Shown in pieces: positions 1 through 11,511 of a stretch of DNA of 64,000 nt (position 1 is its first letter; every line of letters starts with the position of its first letter). This DNA is from Episyrphus balteatus. Lineage: Eukaryota; Arthropoda; Insecta; Diptera; Syrphidae. Location: positions 67,638,625 to 67,702,624 of the forward strand of contig NC_079134.1 of assembly GCF_945859705.1 (NCBI RefSeq), written 5' to 3'. Below the pieces are notes generated by a model. The model made no database searches. It was not told where the DNA came from and worked only from the letters and a program-made list of their open reading frames with translations. A program made the position numbers and the translations under genes.

Positions 1-1278
1 GCCTTCATAAAACTCCAATATATAATAAATGCATGCCTTAAGCAACGGTATGTCCCACACCATTGGAAAATTGCTGAAGTTATTGTCATACCCAAGCAAG
101 GTAAGCCACCTACAGAAGTGACGTCCTACAGACCAATATCGCTAATACCAATTATGGCAAACGTTTTTGAAAAACTGCTTCTGAAGAGACTTAGCAAAAT
201 TATAGAAGAAAGAAGGTTAATCCCAAATCATCAGTTTGGCTTTAGAAATAAACATTCCACGATAGACCAAGTTCATAGAATAATGGATGTAATGGAAAAA
301 GCATTAGAAGAAAAACAAGTATGTTCAGCTATTTTCTTAGATGTTGCTCAAGCCTTTGACAAGGTTTGGCATGAGGGACTTGAGTACAAACTGCAAAGGG
401 ATCTTCCCAGACAGTACTATGAAATATTAAAATCGTATATCTCAGACCGATTGTTTAGAGTAAGGTACGATCAAGAATATTCGGAACTGAAGAAAATAGA
501 AGCCGGTGTACCACAAGGAAGTGTCCTAGGTCCTACCCTGTATTTACTATACACAAGGGATATCCCAGTTGGTAATCACACCATAATGGCTACTTTTGCA
601 GATGATACCGCAATTTGGTACCCGACAAATGTGTCTCTAAGGCAGCAGTAAAACTGCAAAATGCCGTCGACACTGTCAGAGATTGGACCGAAAAATGGCG
701 TATCAAACTCAATGAAACAAAATCTTCACATATAAACTTTACAAATAAAAAGATAAACAATATTCCAATATTCATTAATAATCAAGCTGTACCTTACGCC
801 AATACGGCCAAATACCTTGGAATGACTTTGGATGCAAAGCTAAAGTGGAAAGAGCACATCAAAAAGAAAAGAGAAGAACTAAACTTGAAATATAGAAAAA
901 TGTACTGGTTACTTGGTAACAACTCTGATTTATCAACCCAAACCAAAATAATGCTGTATAATGAAGTACTAAAGCCTGTTTGGACCTATGGTATCCAATT
1001 ATGGGGCTGTACAAAGAAAACAAATACCGAAATCATCCAAAAATTCCAAAACAAAGTCCTTCGTGGAATAGTTAATGCACCTTGGTAGGTACATAAGAAA
1101 TAGCGATCTACATCGTGACTTACAAATAGAAACGGTAACAGAAGTTGTTAAAAAATACGCTGTATCGCATAATCAGAGACTGCAAAGTCATACCAATTCT
1201 GAAATGGTGTTCGTCTTGAATACAAGAAACCATGTTCGGAGATTAAGAAGAACCAAGCCTCATGAGCCTATGGTCTAA
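1..1278 (+). pseudogene. Jockey-clade non-LTR reverse transcriptase, frameshifted and cut by the window edge
   Basis: This is the polymerase of a Jockey-type retrotransposon. Frame 1 is open from the first base. The RT order is clear: a finger motif SYRPISLIP just after 118, the palm A motif VFLDV-like form AIFLDVAQAFDKVWH near 334-375, the motif PQGSVLGPTLYLLYT near 514-555, and FADDTAIW at 595-618. Directly after FADD the frame shifts; the protein continues in another frame at 615-1088 with the thumb motif YLGMTLDAKLKWKEH, and shifts again near 1080 to end at 1278. The N-terminal endonuclease lies outside the window. A related copy, more decayed, lies on the minus strand at 49.1-51.8 kb and shares the QFGFR-KHSTIDQVHRI block, so both belong to one family. 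With at least two frameshifts it cannot make the full enzyme. Confidence 0.93.
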
Positions 1279-1420
1279 AAAAAAACATGGGAAAATATTA
1301 AAAGTTTAAACTTCCCCCAAAGTGATTTTACAAAGTTAAGAAAGAAAAATCTGATGTCGATCTCTCAAGATTGGTTCTGTTAAAGAGGTGGTTTTAGTGG
1401 TTAAGAGTCCCACACTACTT
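1279..1420 (+). mobile_element. 3' end of the Jockey-type element
   Basis: The stretch continues the decayed C-terminus and short 3' UTR. The block at 1385-1417 around TTTTAGTGGTTAAGAGTCCC reappears as its reverse complement at 49116-49145, at the matching place of the second Jockey copy, which identifies it as the family's 3' end. It joins directly to a different non-LTR tail at about 1421. Confidence 0.75.
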
Positions 1421-1812
1421 GGTGTCGAATACTGCCAAGTGTCTTTTGAAGATTTCCTCCCGTCAAAAAAAAAGTTGTTTGAATCAGCAGGAAAAACAAA
1501 CGGTATTCCACTTCCTATGCCAATGTCCTGCCCTTGCTAGAAGTAAAATGCTCTCTCTGGGCAGTGAATTTTTCAACGATTTAAATAACATCTCAGAATT
1601 AAAGATCAAAGACTTGATCTCATTCCTCAATGCAACGAAATGGTTTTAGGCTAGCCTAAACACTCGTATGTATTGAAATCACTTTATTCCAATTAACCCA
1701 TTTATAACTCATAGGTTTCACAAGTTTCGGTATTAAAACGGCGCATTTTGCGCTAATTGGGTCATCAAGCTAGGCTGCTTATGACCACCATCTCTACCTA
1801 CCTACCTACCTA
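1421..1812 (+). mobile_element. 3' fragment of an RNase H-type non-LTR element (LOA/R1-like) with (CTAC)n tail
   Basis: The ORF at 1419-1649 ends with a C-terminal module of the type CLNQ...TVFHFLCQCPAL...FLNATKWF. It aligns by eye with the end of the LOA polymerase at 16961 and 21801 (ETVQHLLCTCPAL...FIRSTEWFG): a cysteine/histidine knuckle followed by a short helix and a terminal W-F. Everything upstream is missing, so this is a heavily 5'-truncated copy. A 3' UTR of about 150 bp follows and ends in four to five CTAC units at 1795-1812, the microsatellite tail typical of such elements. Confidence 0.8.
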
Positions 1813-3155
1813 CTGGTATCTTTCCCGAATTATGGAAAAAATCATTAATTGTCCCAATTAAAAAGTGTACTGTGCTGAAATGTGTAATGAATATCATCCA
1901 ATAAACATGTTACCAACCTATGAAAAAGTCTTAGAAAAAGTTGTGCATACCTAAATGTTAGAGCATATTGAAAATCAAAACATTATAATAACCTACCAAT
2001 CTGGATTCAGAGCAAATCATTCGTGTGAAACAAGTATTAATTATGTGATAAGTGACTGGAAACATGAAATTGAGCAAAATAAAATAATCATAGCGGTTTT
2101 TATCGACCTAAAAAGAGCTTTCGAAACCGTAAATCATAATATTATATTCGACAAATTAAACAGATATGGTATAAAGTCTGCTGAACTTAGCTGGTTTAAA
2201 TCTTTAACAAACCGAACTCAGTGTACAAAAGTCAATGAAAGTGTCTCTATATATGTATCTGTCGATGTTGGTCTCCCACAAGGTGCAATACTCAGTGTCC
2301 CCCTATTTCAATTATATATAAACGACGTAGTAAAAGTGATAAAACATTCAAAAATCAAACCCTTTGCGGATGATGGTTTAATTTACATTTCGGGGCACGA
2401 TTTAGAGGAGTGTAAGCCACTCATTAATCTCATGGCTAAAGATGAACAGATTGATCTTAAATACAGAAAAAACAAAAGTTATGGTTCTTAACAATAGATT
2501 TGCGCAGAGTGAAACTACAGTTTCGGTTGATAATATACAAGTAGAATACGTGAATAGCATTAAATATCTCGGTGTTATTATAGGCAATAAGCTAACTTTT
2601 AAAGATCACATAGACTATTTGTGTAAAAAAATATCAAAGAAAATTGGAGTTCTCCGCAAAGTTCGACAAAACATAACTATGAATTGTGCTGTTAGAGTGT
2701 ATAATGTTGTCCTGAAGCCTCATTTTTTATATTGTGGTAGCTTACTTTTTCTATGCCATCAATACCAAAAAAACAAACTGCAAGTGCTCCAAAATAAAGC
2801 AATGCGTATAATTTTAAAGTGCGACAGATACATACCAGTATCATTCATGGTCGAGTCCTTAAACTGGCTCAATATTAACCAGAGACTTTTTATGTGCGCT
2901 ATGCAATTTGTATATAAAATCAAAAATGCTATATGCCCAAACTATCTACGCGAAAATGTGAGAACCAATGAAATCCCAGAACACAATTTAAGAAACATTC
3001 ATGACTTAAGAATTGAACGAGTACGAACAACAAGAGGACAGAGAACAATGCAGTATATGGGATTTCAAACATTCAACAGCCTTCCAGAATCTATAAAACC
3101 TTCGAAAAAATTTTCGAAAAAGAAAAATTTTGAATTATATACGATTAAATGTTAA
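1813..3155 (+). pseudogene. CR1/Jockey-group reverse transcriptase, 5'-truncated and frameshifted
   Basis: The copy begins abruptly behind the (CTAC)n tail with GIFPELWKKSLIVPIKK-like sequence, that is, within the RT fingers. The frame 1955-2491 carries QSGFRANHSCETS, then FIDLKRAFETVNH (palm A), LPQGAILSVPLFQLYIND, and FADDGLIY. After that the frame shifts and 2442-3155 carries KTKVMVLN, YLGVIIGNKLTFKDHI and the C-terminal domain ending FNSLPESIKPSKKF. The last block is characteristic of CR1/Jockey-group polymerases. Endonuclease and ORF1 are absent. The second D of FADD is kept but the protein is broken by the frame change and stops near 1910-1955. It is a dead 5'-truncated insertion distinct from the Jockey family at 1-1420. 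Confidence 0.9.
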
Positions 3156-3265
3156 CTAATATTTAAAAAAATGTAACTTACTCTAAAAAAATTTGTAAAT
3201 TGTAAATATTTTCTTTTTAATGGCGCAAGTTGCTAAATAAAACTTAACAAACAAACAAACAAATA
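3156..3265 (+). mobile_element. 3' UTR and (CAAA)n tail of the CR1-like element
   Basis: A short AT-rich 3' UTR follows the stop at 3155 and ends in repeated CAAA units at about 3247-3264, the expected non-LTR tail. Confidence 0.6.
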
Positions 3266-3562
3266 CCTCTAAGTGCGCCGTAAGGTGGCTACAATCCGAG
3301 ATGGATTTGTTCCAAAGGCCCCTATTATGGTTGTCAAATATCAATTGATAGATAAACTTGTCAATTGATAGACATTTTGGTATTTCGGTTGTCAATTGAC
3401 AAATTTTTCTCTACTGTGAACATTGATCAAAATACAATTGTGAATATGCGCTATTTTTGTTTTGACGTTTCATTTCACATTAATTTATTTCGTCGTTTTT
3501 GGCCTTGGTTTTTAACTTGTGGATTGTTATTCCAAACAAAATTTAAGTAATTTCTTTAACTA
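3266..3562. other. AT-rich stretch with TCAATTGA palindromes
   Basis: No gene is seen. TCAATTGA occurs three times between 3343 and 3400. The block TTATGGTTGTCAAATATCA at 3326-3344 is repeated in direct orientation at about 3833-3851, so an older repeat flanks the MITE at 3563. Confidence 0.5.
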
Positions 3563-3785
3563 AGCCTTGTACGCAGCTGAAGCGAAACGAAAATCATTTA
3601 GCGAACATGTTAATGAAAAAATACCATCGAGCGTATTATGTCAAAGTCAAAATGATAAAAATAAAAAAAACTAAGAAAAACCATCGGAATATATGTTTTA
3701 AAACAAAAACCAAAAAGATTAAATTTCGTTCAAGATTTCGTTGAGCTATTTTATGGAAAATTTCGCTTCAGCTGCGTACTAGGCT
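3563..3785. mobile_element. MITE, AGCC(T/C)(A/T)GTACGCAG family, copy 1
   Basis: A 223-bp element with terminal inverted repeats: AGCCTTGTACGCAGCTG at the left and the complement of it around CTGCGTACTAGGCT at the right, both continuing inward with a shared GAAGCGAAACGAAAAT-type block. There is no coding capacity. Flanks are CTA and TTA, compatible with a decayed 3-bp TWA duplication. Copies 2 and 3 are at 10586 and 50173; copy 3 proves the TAA duplication by interrupting a readable frame. Confidence 0.85.
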
Positions 3786-4847
3786 TTAGGTTTGTTTTAT
3801 TTGTTAACAAATATTTACTTGACTAACCCTTATTATGGTTGTCAAATATCAACACGATATTTGATATTTATTAACAAAATGAATGAATTGGTATTACCGT
3901 GATCGACTATCAAAATTTTTGGTAATCTGTGTCTCTGATATACATTTGAGATCTATTGTGAATAGTTCTTTTGATAAATTCGGTTTTATGAATGTCAAAA
4001 ATTTTGCTATGTATCAAACCTTCCATCAATTGCAAATTTCTTTCCGATAGATTTTTCTCATCATATTTTTTTTTTTTTTTCTTAAAAAAACGTCGTTGTT
4101 GGAAATTTTCAATCAAATGAAATAGGTTTTGTAAAAAAAATATTTTTGCAATAAAAAAAAGTTTATTTTGAAGCGTCAGTGAATAATGTCGTCGATAGAA
4201 ATATTTTCGGAGAGAGCGAAAATGATGAAGAAATTCGATTATAAGGAAAATATGGGATGCTTTAAATCCATTGAACTTACGGCAACGTTGGTCTGTTTGT
4301 TAGTGGTTGACAAAGTTTGTGAGCGGTGAAAAATTCGAAAAATTAAATATAAGGAAATTGTGAAATCAGTTGAGAAGTGGTTTGTTTAAAGTATAAGAAA
4401 GTTGTCCAAAACCGTATACTGTCACTCAGTTTGTTTTTTTCTTATTACTTCTAGTAGTCTTTTTTATGAAAAAAAAACTTATTTTTTTAAGAAAATAAAC
4501 TGAGCTTTAATAATAAGCACACAAAATTAATACTCATTAACGTGTTTTTGTGACTTAAATGATATGAAAGTGTAAAAAACAACTTAAAACGAAGAAAATT
4601 GTGTTTGATGCCAAATTGTGGAAAAACGGTTGTCCGCAGAAAAAATAGTTTTGAGACAAACTTAAACTGTAATAAATTCTTGATTAGTTGTAAAAAAAAT
4701 CATTCAAATCAAACTTAGTTTGGCAAAGATAAGGCCAGTTAAAGGACAAGAGAGCAAAAAACATTAAAACCGTCATAACTCGAAAACGGGACGAAAACGA
4801 GAAAACTGCCACTTAAGTTTTTCGACTTAAAATTACTTCAGGAATCC
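3786..4847. other. AT-rich non-coding stretch
   Basis: I see no gene or clear element end. There are poly-A/T runs and scattered small frames only. The stretch 4200-4850 could be the 5' leader of the coiled-coil ORF that follows, but nothing in the sequence proves it. Confidence 0.4.
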
Positions 4848-5210
4848 ATGGTTTTCATTTGGGGCGGTGACTGTTGGACCAACCAAGAAGGAAAAGAAGA
4901 AGTTAGCAATTCCGAGCTTAAAGACATGATTGCGCTTATATTTAGGAGTGTTGGGGATTCAAAAGAGGAAATAAGATCCGAAATTAAGGAAGTAAGAAAT
5001 TCTCTTGAAAAACTTGGATCAAAGATTGACACAATTAACAATAAAGTCACTGAAATTGATGATAAAGTCAACAAACATGAAGAAAAAATCAGTATCTTAG
5101 AAGTTCAACTACGAAGGAAAAATATAATCACAGACAATTATATACAGATATCGCATCCCATAGAAAAAAATTGCCATCAAAATTTTTTCCAGCCGACAAG
5201 AGCTTTTTAA
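4848..5210 (+). CDS. Coiled-coil ORF1-like protein fragment (L1/FP-type N-terminus)
   Basis: A 120-residue frame. Residues about 25-90 form a long heptad coiled coil rich in K, E and I (ELKDMIALIF..., then IRSEIKEVRNSLEKLG, KIDTINNKVTEID and DKVNKHEEKISILE), ending in VQLRRKNII. That layout, a coiled coil closed by a basic R-R/K-N-I-I turn, is the N-terminal half of ORF1 or FP-type nucleic-acid chaperones that accompany many retroelements. The RNA-binding half that should follow is missing: after residue about 95 the sequence turns into unrelated residues and stops. It may be a truncated ORF1 or a first exon. A C-terminal FP-like piece is seen far away at 61.2 kb, but nothing links the two. 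Confidence 0.55.
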   Translation: MVFIWGGDCWTNQEGKEEVSNSELKDMIALIFRSVGDSKEEIRSEIKEVRNSLEKLGSKIDTINNKVTEIDDKVNKHEEKISILEVQLRRKNIITDNYIQISHPIEKNCHQNFFQPTRAF

Positions 5211-5749
5211 ATTGGAATCAAAAAGGAGAAGAGAATTTTTCAGCCGACAAAAAGCTTTTTTTTTAATTTAAAAAGAGAACAATAAGAAAGGATCTCTTAC
5301 GACCATGCCCTTGCTCACTCTCCCGCGAAAATAAAAAAAGGAGTGCAAGTGGGTAGATAGAAGTGATTTCAATTTGTCTTTGACTTTCTAAGCAATCAGC
5401 TGCTGTGAAATATTTCAAATACCTACCTACCTATTTAAATAACAATCAGTAATTTTTATTACTACATATAAATATTTTGAAAAACAATTGAAATATCAAT
5501 ATTAATTTTGTGCAAGTGTTGTGTGAAATTATTTTGTTTTATATTATCTACCTACCTACTTTCTTAATTTTGTGTTTCTTATTTTTTTTTTTTTTATTTG
5601 GTGATTTTTTTTTTTTATAGGTTCCAATTGAACCAAATAAGAAAAATGTGAGTAAAATTTAATAACTCATTAAAATATCTTATTGTTTTCAGTTAGGTAC
5701 CTACGTATGTACCTAGTTCTTTATTTCTTATTATTGTGGATAGGCACAT
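5211..5749. other. Non-coding stretch with CTAC runs
   Basis: No gene seen. The block CAGCCGACAA(G/A)A(G/A)AGC occurs twice at about 5192 and 5241. Short CTAC/CCTA runs occur at 5422 and 5551, and T-rich runs at 5580-5620. Confidence 0.4.
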
Positions 5750-5828
5750 ATCGTCGGCGTAAAGCAAAATTGTTCTCAGTACAAAGGATTTCTTTAAGAC
5801 TTAGAACAATTTTTCTTTACGCCGACAC
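5750..5828. repeat. Small hairpin, 24-bp near-perfect stem
   Basis: The left arm starts GTCGGCGTAAAG and runs to TTGTTCT; the right arm is its reverse complement with one mismatch, ending CTTTACGCCGAC. The loop is about 28 nt. A stem this perfect could be a very short TIR element or a transcribed hairpin precursor. No promoter is evident. Confidence 0.6.
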
Positions 5829-5848
5829 ACACAGGCGGATTTCTTTAA

Positions 5849-6557
5849 GGGGTAATAACACCTTGTAAACCATGAAATCGAGCGTCATTTTCATCGGCGT
5901 ATAAAACAAAGAAGAAATATTATTTTCTTTTGGTGTTTATTTAGTTTAATTAAATATATTAATAGGTAACAGAATAGGCTAATGTTAAATTTTTTAATGA
6001 TGTGAAATTTTTTAAATGGCAGTGTAGTTCAGGATGATAGTAAAATCCTGTGCTCCCATCGGGCGACCAACTAACTCCTACAGTTTTTAACCGATTGGGC
6101 TGAAATTTTGTGTGGAGCTTAAAAATATTATTCTCTAGTGAAGTACGTAGGATTTTTTTGAAATATTAAAATTTAACGATTTTATATCCTTTTTTTCAAC
6201 GAATTTCGTTTTTGGAATGAAATAATGTTTTTAAACTAATGCCATTTCTTAAAAAACTAATATTTCACTAGAGAATAGTATTTTTAAGCTCCACACAAAA
6301 TTTCAGCCCAATCGGTTAAAAACTGTAGGAGTTAGTTGCTCGCCCGATGGGAGCACAGGATTTTACTATCATCCTGAACTACACCGCCATTTAAAAAATT
6401 TCACATCCTTAAAAAATTTAACATTAGCCTATTCTGTTACCTATTAATATATTTAATTAAACTAAACAAACACCAAAGGAAAATAATATTTCTTCTTTGT
6501 TTTATACGCTGATGAAAATGACTCTCGATTTCGTGGTTTACAAGGTGTTGTTACCCC
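5849..6557. mobile_element. Palindromic TTAA-flanked element (fold-back MITE)
   Basis: The element is flanked by TTAA at 5845-5848 and 6558-6561. Termini are GGGGTAATAACACCTTG at the left and its complement CAAGGTGTTGTTACCCC at the right. The two halves are complementary over about 290 bp each, leaving a central spacer near 6140-6250 in which a few bases differ. TTAA duplication is the signature of piggyBac-type insertion, although the terminal bases are not the usual CCC. No coding capacity. Confidence 0.8.
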
Positions 6558-6561
6558 TTAA

Positions 6562-8038
6562 ATTTATGGCCAAAACTAATAAATCACTTTTCTAGGTAAA
6601 AAAAAGTAAGGAACTGCTAAGTACAACATAATTTATTCAAAAAAAACAATTATTTTCAACTAAAAAACAAAAGGTAAACATTATTCCATTATCTAATAAA
6701 TACTTCAATTCTTTGGGATATTCGTTTGATTTTGGATTTTTTTTGTATATTTTCTTAAAATATCTGTTACATATGGATCCGTCTTAAGTTTTTACGGTAT
6801 ATAACCACATTTTCAGAAGATAAACCTTGAAATAATACAAAAAGTAAACTTAAAATCAAAATTAAAATTAAGGAAATTTGTTTTTTGTCATATTCAAATC
6901 AAATCAATGTGTATAATTCGCAGAGTAGCGCTTTGTAGCAGCTTAATTTGGCATATATATAAAGCTTATATGTGTACAATTTATATAAGTTTAACAAAAC
7001 AACGTAGTTCGATGTTACTGGATCTGATACTTTTAAGTGTTATGAAATGGTTTTCTTTTAAGGCTGTGCGAACAAATACGTTTTTTTCTTTTTTTTATTA
7101 AACACTTGAGAAATTAACACAAACTTCACTGAAAACACATAGACAAATATCCCCAGGTGCATAATCCATGATTCAAAATAGGTCAAACACTTTCCCGGCT
7201 TAATATTTGGAATTCAAAAGCACAACAAGGAATAAATCGCGATAAATTGTTTTTCTTTAAGGTAAACTTTGTTTCCATTTTTAACAATTAAAATATGAGT
7301 TAAAAATTTTATGCAAATCATCGTTGGGTGTAACAGGCCAATGACATTAGAAAAATATGCCACGTCGACCGTCATGGCCAACTTTATTTTTGAGGTTTTG
7401 GCCAGGAATTTTGGGAAATCCGCCTGTGTGCGACAATATGAAAATATTTTAAAAGTGTCGGCTGATTTTGAGATTGCATGGGCACCGGTCAGATTGTTCA
7501 ATTGTGTGTAGACATCTAGACATACATATGTATGAGGTGCAGAGTGTTGGTGAAATATGAGCATGAGCGTAGTGTTCGCATCTGCGTATACATTAACCCG
7601 ATGTCGCACAGTGGGACGAATTTATGGAAAAATCGGCATTTCTAATATCTTGTGTTTTAGTGACTGAAACTACGCAAAGTTGCATTAAGACGTCTATTTA
7701 CACCTAAATCTATGAATTAAACATGAAAACCAGATAAATGGAAACGTTTTAGCCAGGAAATTCATTTTTATTTAATTAAAAGAGTTGAGCAGCGAACTTT
7801 TTTTTAAGGATTTTCTTTTTATTATTATTTTTTCTTTTCTTTTAAATAATTTTAATTTTTTGTAAAATAGAACTAATAATAGTTAAGAAAATAAAACACT
7901 ATAATTTGAACATTCAAACAAATAAGGAAATAACAAAATAAAGAAACAAAACTTTTTAACTTTTTATTCATTGTCGATTTCGGAGGTATAACTTAAGTCG
8001 TCCGGGTTAAATTCTAGGGGAAAACTAAGATCTATATA
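6562..8038. other. Unassigned non-coding stretch with a possible CACAGTGGGACGA terminus
   Basis: No gene with recognisable domains is present. A 131-codon minus-strand frame (7214-7609) has no motif I know and is probably chance. At 7611 the sequence CACAGTGGGACGA follows GATGTCG; the same block in reverse complement lies at about 19587-19599, beyond the far end of repeat R copy B. These could be ends of a CACAGTG-type transposon, but the flanks match only over three bases. Confidence 0.35.
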
Positions 8039-9805
8039 AAAAACTTAAAACTGGTAACAAAAATGTGTTAATTTAATAGTTATAAACAAAATACCACATT
8101 AGGTCATTTGCGCACTCTTATACACACTATTGTGTAAGAGTGCGCGGCTTAGTTTGTAAGATAGCGCAGCTGCGTACAGGTGTAAGTTCGCACAAAAGTT
8201 GCAAATAAAACTGCCTATCTTTAAATAAACAGAGTATTTTTCAACCCATCACTCCTTGCATGAGGAACAATCCATTTAGTCTTCGATTAATGGTTCCGAG
8301 AAAATTTTAATATTTCCTAGTTACTTTCATTCGTTTGTTTTTTGTTAAACTTGTACATATTTGGTTTCTTTTTGGTTGGAATTGCTTTTTCTAGCTGCTG
8401 TTTGCTGGTATATGGACAAATGCCAGTTATTTTGGAGCCTTGGATAGCATTTACTGCTCTTATAACCCGCGCACTCTTATTGATTATGATGGTGCGCACT
8501 CTTACACGTCCAGACATGTAATCGAAGAATATATATGTATTTCACAATGCACGTTATGACCAATCTTACGTGTTCCTCAAATGTTTCTTTTTGTCGACTT
8601 TTCAATGTCCCATACTTTGTTTATTGTTATTTTTTGTTGTTAAGCGGAAAATTTAATTTGTTTGGCAAGAAAAATTGGAAAAAAAGTGCTAAAAAACTTA
8701 AACTTAACTAGCACCTCTGTTTACAAACAAATTTGCATGAAATTTGACAGCAGATCAAACTCATTTAGATCTTTCCAAAATAAGTGCATTCAGTCTTATA
8801 TTCCCTTTCAAACCGTAGAAAATCGCTTTGCGCGCTCTTATCAACCGCGCACTCTTATACCATCCTACCCTATATATCTCGATCATAATTTGATATATGT
8901 GAACTTTTTGACCGGAAATTTGACAACTGCTAAGAATTTTTGCATTTTTATAGAATTTGATCCCATCATTTTTGATTAAAATGGTAAAATGTTATAAATA
9001 ATATTGGTTTAAAATTTTTTTGTTTCAAATTGATGTTTTCACTTACGCAATCATGTATAGCTTTAGTTATATTCAGATTAGAATTCAATCATTATTCGTT
9101 AGCGCTCATGAACCGATTGAGTCTAGAAGACTGCTCCATCTTCTACTTTACTTTGAGGCAATAAAATTTAGTTACTTCCTGTATTTGAGCTTCTACATCT
9201 CCTGTTGACTCCTCTAAGCCAAGAAGTTGTTGAATTTTCAAACAGAACCCATCAAATCGTCTGTTTTCGCACTATCCAGCTGAGTTTTTAAATTTTGGCC
9301 ATTTTTGATATAGGGGGTTGAACCTAAAAAACGCGATTATAAATACTTGGGGCAAATTGGGGCAAGATTTTTTTCTTTATTTCTATAGAGGACACTTTTC
9401 TGAGTATAAAACCATAAAAACCCCAGAGAGCCATTTAGGTGTAAAAAAGAAAATCTAACTCAAAGTCAAAAAAAAATTTTTTTCTACCAACACTTGGAAA
9501 ATCACTAATAAAAACAACACTCAACAAAATAAAAAAAATTGTATAGTTAAATATTAATTTATATACCTTGATGAGTGTTATTATCCATTATTTAATTAAT
9601 TTTTTACCGCACAAAAAATTTTGGGAGTAAGACAAATTCCAACCTGATTTTTTACCACCAAAAAAAAATTAAATTAGACAATGTTTAGCACTCTATGACT
9701 TTTGCACTAATTGGACAACGCAAATAATTTTGATGCAGTTAGAACCTAAATATATTTGGGATGACATACCAATCACTCAAAAGTACCGCAATAATATTCG
9801 ATTTT
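8039..9805. repeat. Unclassified repeat R, copy A (1.77 kb)
   Basis: This stretch recurs, at high identity by eye, from 11512 to 19567 where it is split by three insertions. Copy A shows the uninterrupted form and so defines the insertion points in copy B. It carries six to seven occurrences of GCGCACTCTTA in both orientations between 8106 and 8860, the first two forming a hairpin at 8109-8145. Near its right end a frame beginning MQLEPKYIWDDIP is shared by both copies. On the minus strand a 66-codon frame (8317-8517) is shared too, but part of it merely translates the GCGCACTCTTA motif. I do not recognise the family, and I see no convincing terminal inverted repeats. Confidence 0.75.
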
Positions 9806-10585
9806 ATGAAACTATGAAAAAGTGGTCATGGGACTGTAACTTCTGATCTAATGAATGGATCCTAAAACGGTTTTGGCTATAATGCTTCTTGAAAATCACA
9901 GAGTTGAATCCAATAAAAAATCACAAAAAATGTTTAGTTCTTTAATTTTTTTTACTTAAAATAGCTGTTAACATACAAAAACTACCAAATCCTTATTTTA
10001 CTACACATACAATTAATACTTTACGTTAGTGTCTTATTTAATAAGTAAAAAAAAGCGTTTACATATGTATTTTGTTAACATTCTTTTAAAATACCGATTA
10101 TTTGCAAAAAAAAATTATTATGAATAAAAAATAGCTTAAAAAGGATTATCTTATGTAAATATGTGTTATTTAAAAATGAATTGGTATTATTATGAAAATA
10201 CCAACATAAACATACAAAATATGATAAAATATAAATATTGTCAACTTTATAATGAAATTAATTTAAAAGAAAATGATGGATTCATAAAAAAAAAAAAAAC
10301 AAAAAAAGCAAACAAAATACCATATACCTACTTATACACTAAAATTATTTATCAAAAAATCATAAAGCTATGTACAGCTAAATATGAAAGACAAGTAGCT
10401 AAAATTGCAAATTAAAATGTACAATGTACATAAGAGCGACCAACGAACGATCAAATTAACGAACAAATGAAATTGTACATATTTTTAGAACAAATTTCTT
10501 AACAAAAAACTGGAGTTTAAATTTTTCAAAAAACCAAAAAAAAGAAAATACATTTTATTTCGAAGCCATAACATTATTTTAAGCT
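9806..10585. other. AT-rich non-coding stretch
   Basis: The frame entering from repeat R ends at 9846 (ETMKKWSWDCNF). The rest is A/T-rich with no supported gene; the 84-codon frame at 10161 is low-complexity lysine/tyrosine/asparagine sequence. Confidence 0.45.
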
Positions 10586-10906
10586 AACCTAGTACGCTGC
10601 TGAAGCGAAACGAAAATGTTTCTAAGCCTCCAAAGTCAGCAACGAAAGTCAAAATTAAATAATGTCAATAAATTAAAACTTGAAAATAATTTTGAAGAAA
10701 TTAAAATTCACAAGGTGCAAAATTCTTTTGGACCAAGGAATTTTACCTGAAAAAACATTAGTGAAACATTATTGAAAACTTTCCAAGTATTCAAGTACAG
10801 GTAATAATATCGTTTGTCAATCTCGTGTGCTGTGAAATGAAAAGCATAACAAAATTTTTCGTTTTTTTATACAAATTTCCGTTTCGCTTCAGCAGGATAC
10901 TGGGCT
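10586..10906. mobile_element. MITE, AGCC(T/C)(A/T)GTACGCAG family, copy 2
   Basis: Left end AACCTAGTACGCTGCTG and inward GAAGCGAAACGAAAAT; right end TTTCGCTTCAGCAGGATACTGGGCT. It shares both the outer 15 bp and the inner GAAGCGAAACG block with copy 1 at 3563, but is 321 bp long and has a different centre. Non-coding. Confidence 0.8.
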
Positions 10907-11511
10907 TTAGAAATTGAGTAATATATTTTTTTTTTAAATTTAAACTTTAGTTAGATTGCTACTTTATTATCCAGATTTTGTTAGAAAATACATAAGCATA
11001 GAAAATTACATCAGTTCGTTCATTCGTTGATCGCTCTGACAGTGCTTTACTCTTAAAAAAAACCTTAAAAATTAATTGTTTTTACTCACTCTTTCCTTAT
11101 TTGTTTGGTCAATCTGCCTTACGTTATGTATTCAGTAGTTATATTCTTGGTTTAAACTACCCCATGTCATTTTAAGCTAGCCAAATAACACCAACCCTCC
11201 CCTTTACAGATAGGAAAAAAATAAATAAAAAAATACTACCTAAAGGGTTAAATTTATAAAGATGGTGCTCTAAAAAACGGGGTCGGATTCGGTCGGATCC
11301 AAATTTTTTAAAATATTACACACAAACTATTAAGCTTTCATTCTAGACTACTAAGAGAGCGGGCATATGTAAGCATTTTTTTAAAAGCCTTTTCAAAGTT
11401 GAAGAGAAATTTTCAAAAAGTGTTATAGAAAAACGTGTTTTAGAATTATTTAGAAATATAATTTTAGGATTTTTTTTATATATAGTTTTTAGTTTATAAT
11501 CAAAGCAACGA
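10907..11511. other. Non-coding stretch
   Basis: No gene or element end recognised between the MITE and the second R copy. Confidence 0.4.

Noticed and set aside
7214..7609. 131-codon minus-strand ORF
   Set aside because: No domain, no conserved copy and no codon or composition signal; long frames arise by chance in this DNA.
8317..8517. Minus-strand 66-codon frame conserved in both R copies
   Set aside because: Part of it translates the repeated GCGCACTCTTA word, and the second copy changes length and reading after an 8-base deletion.
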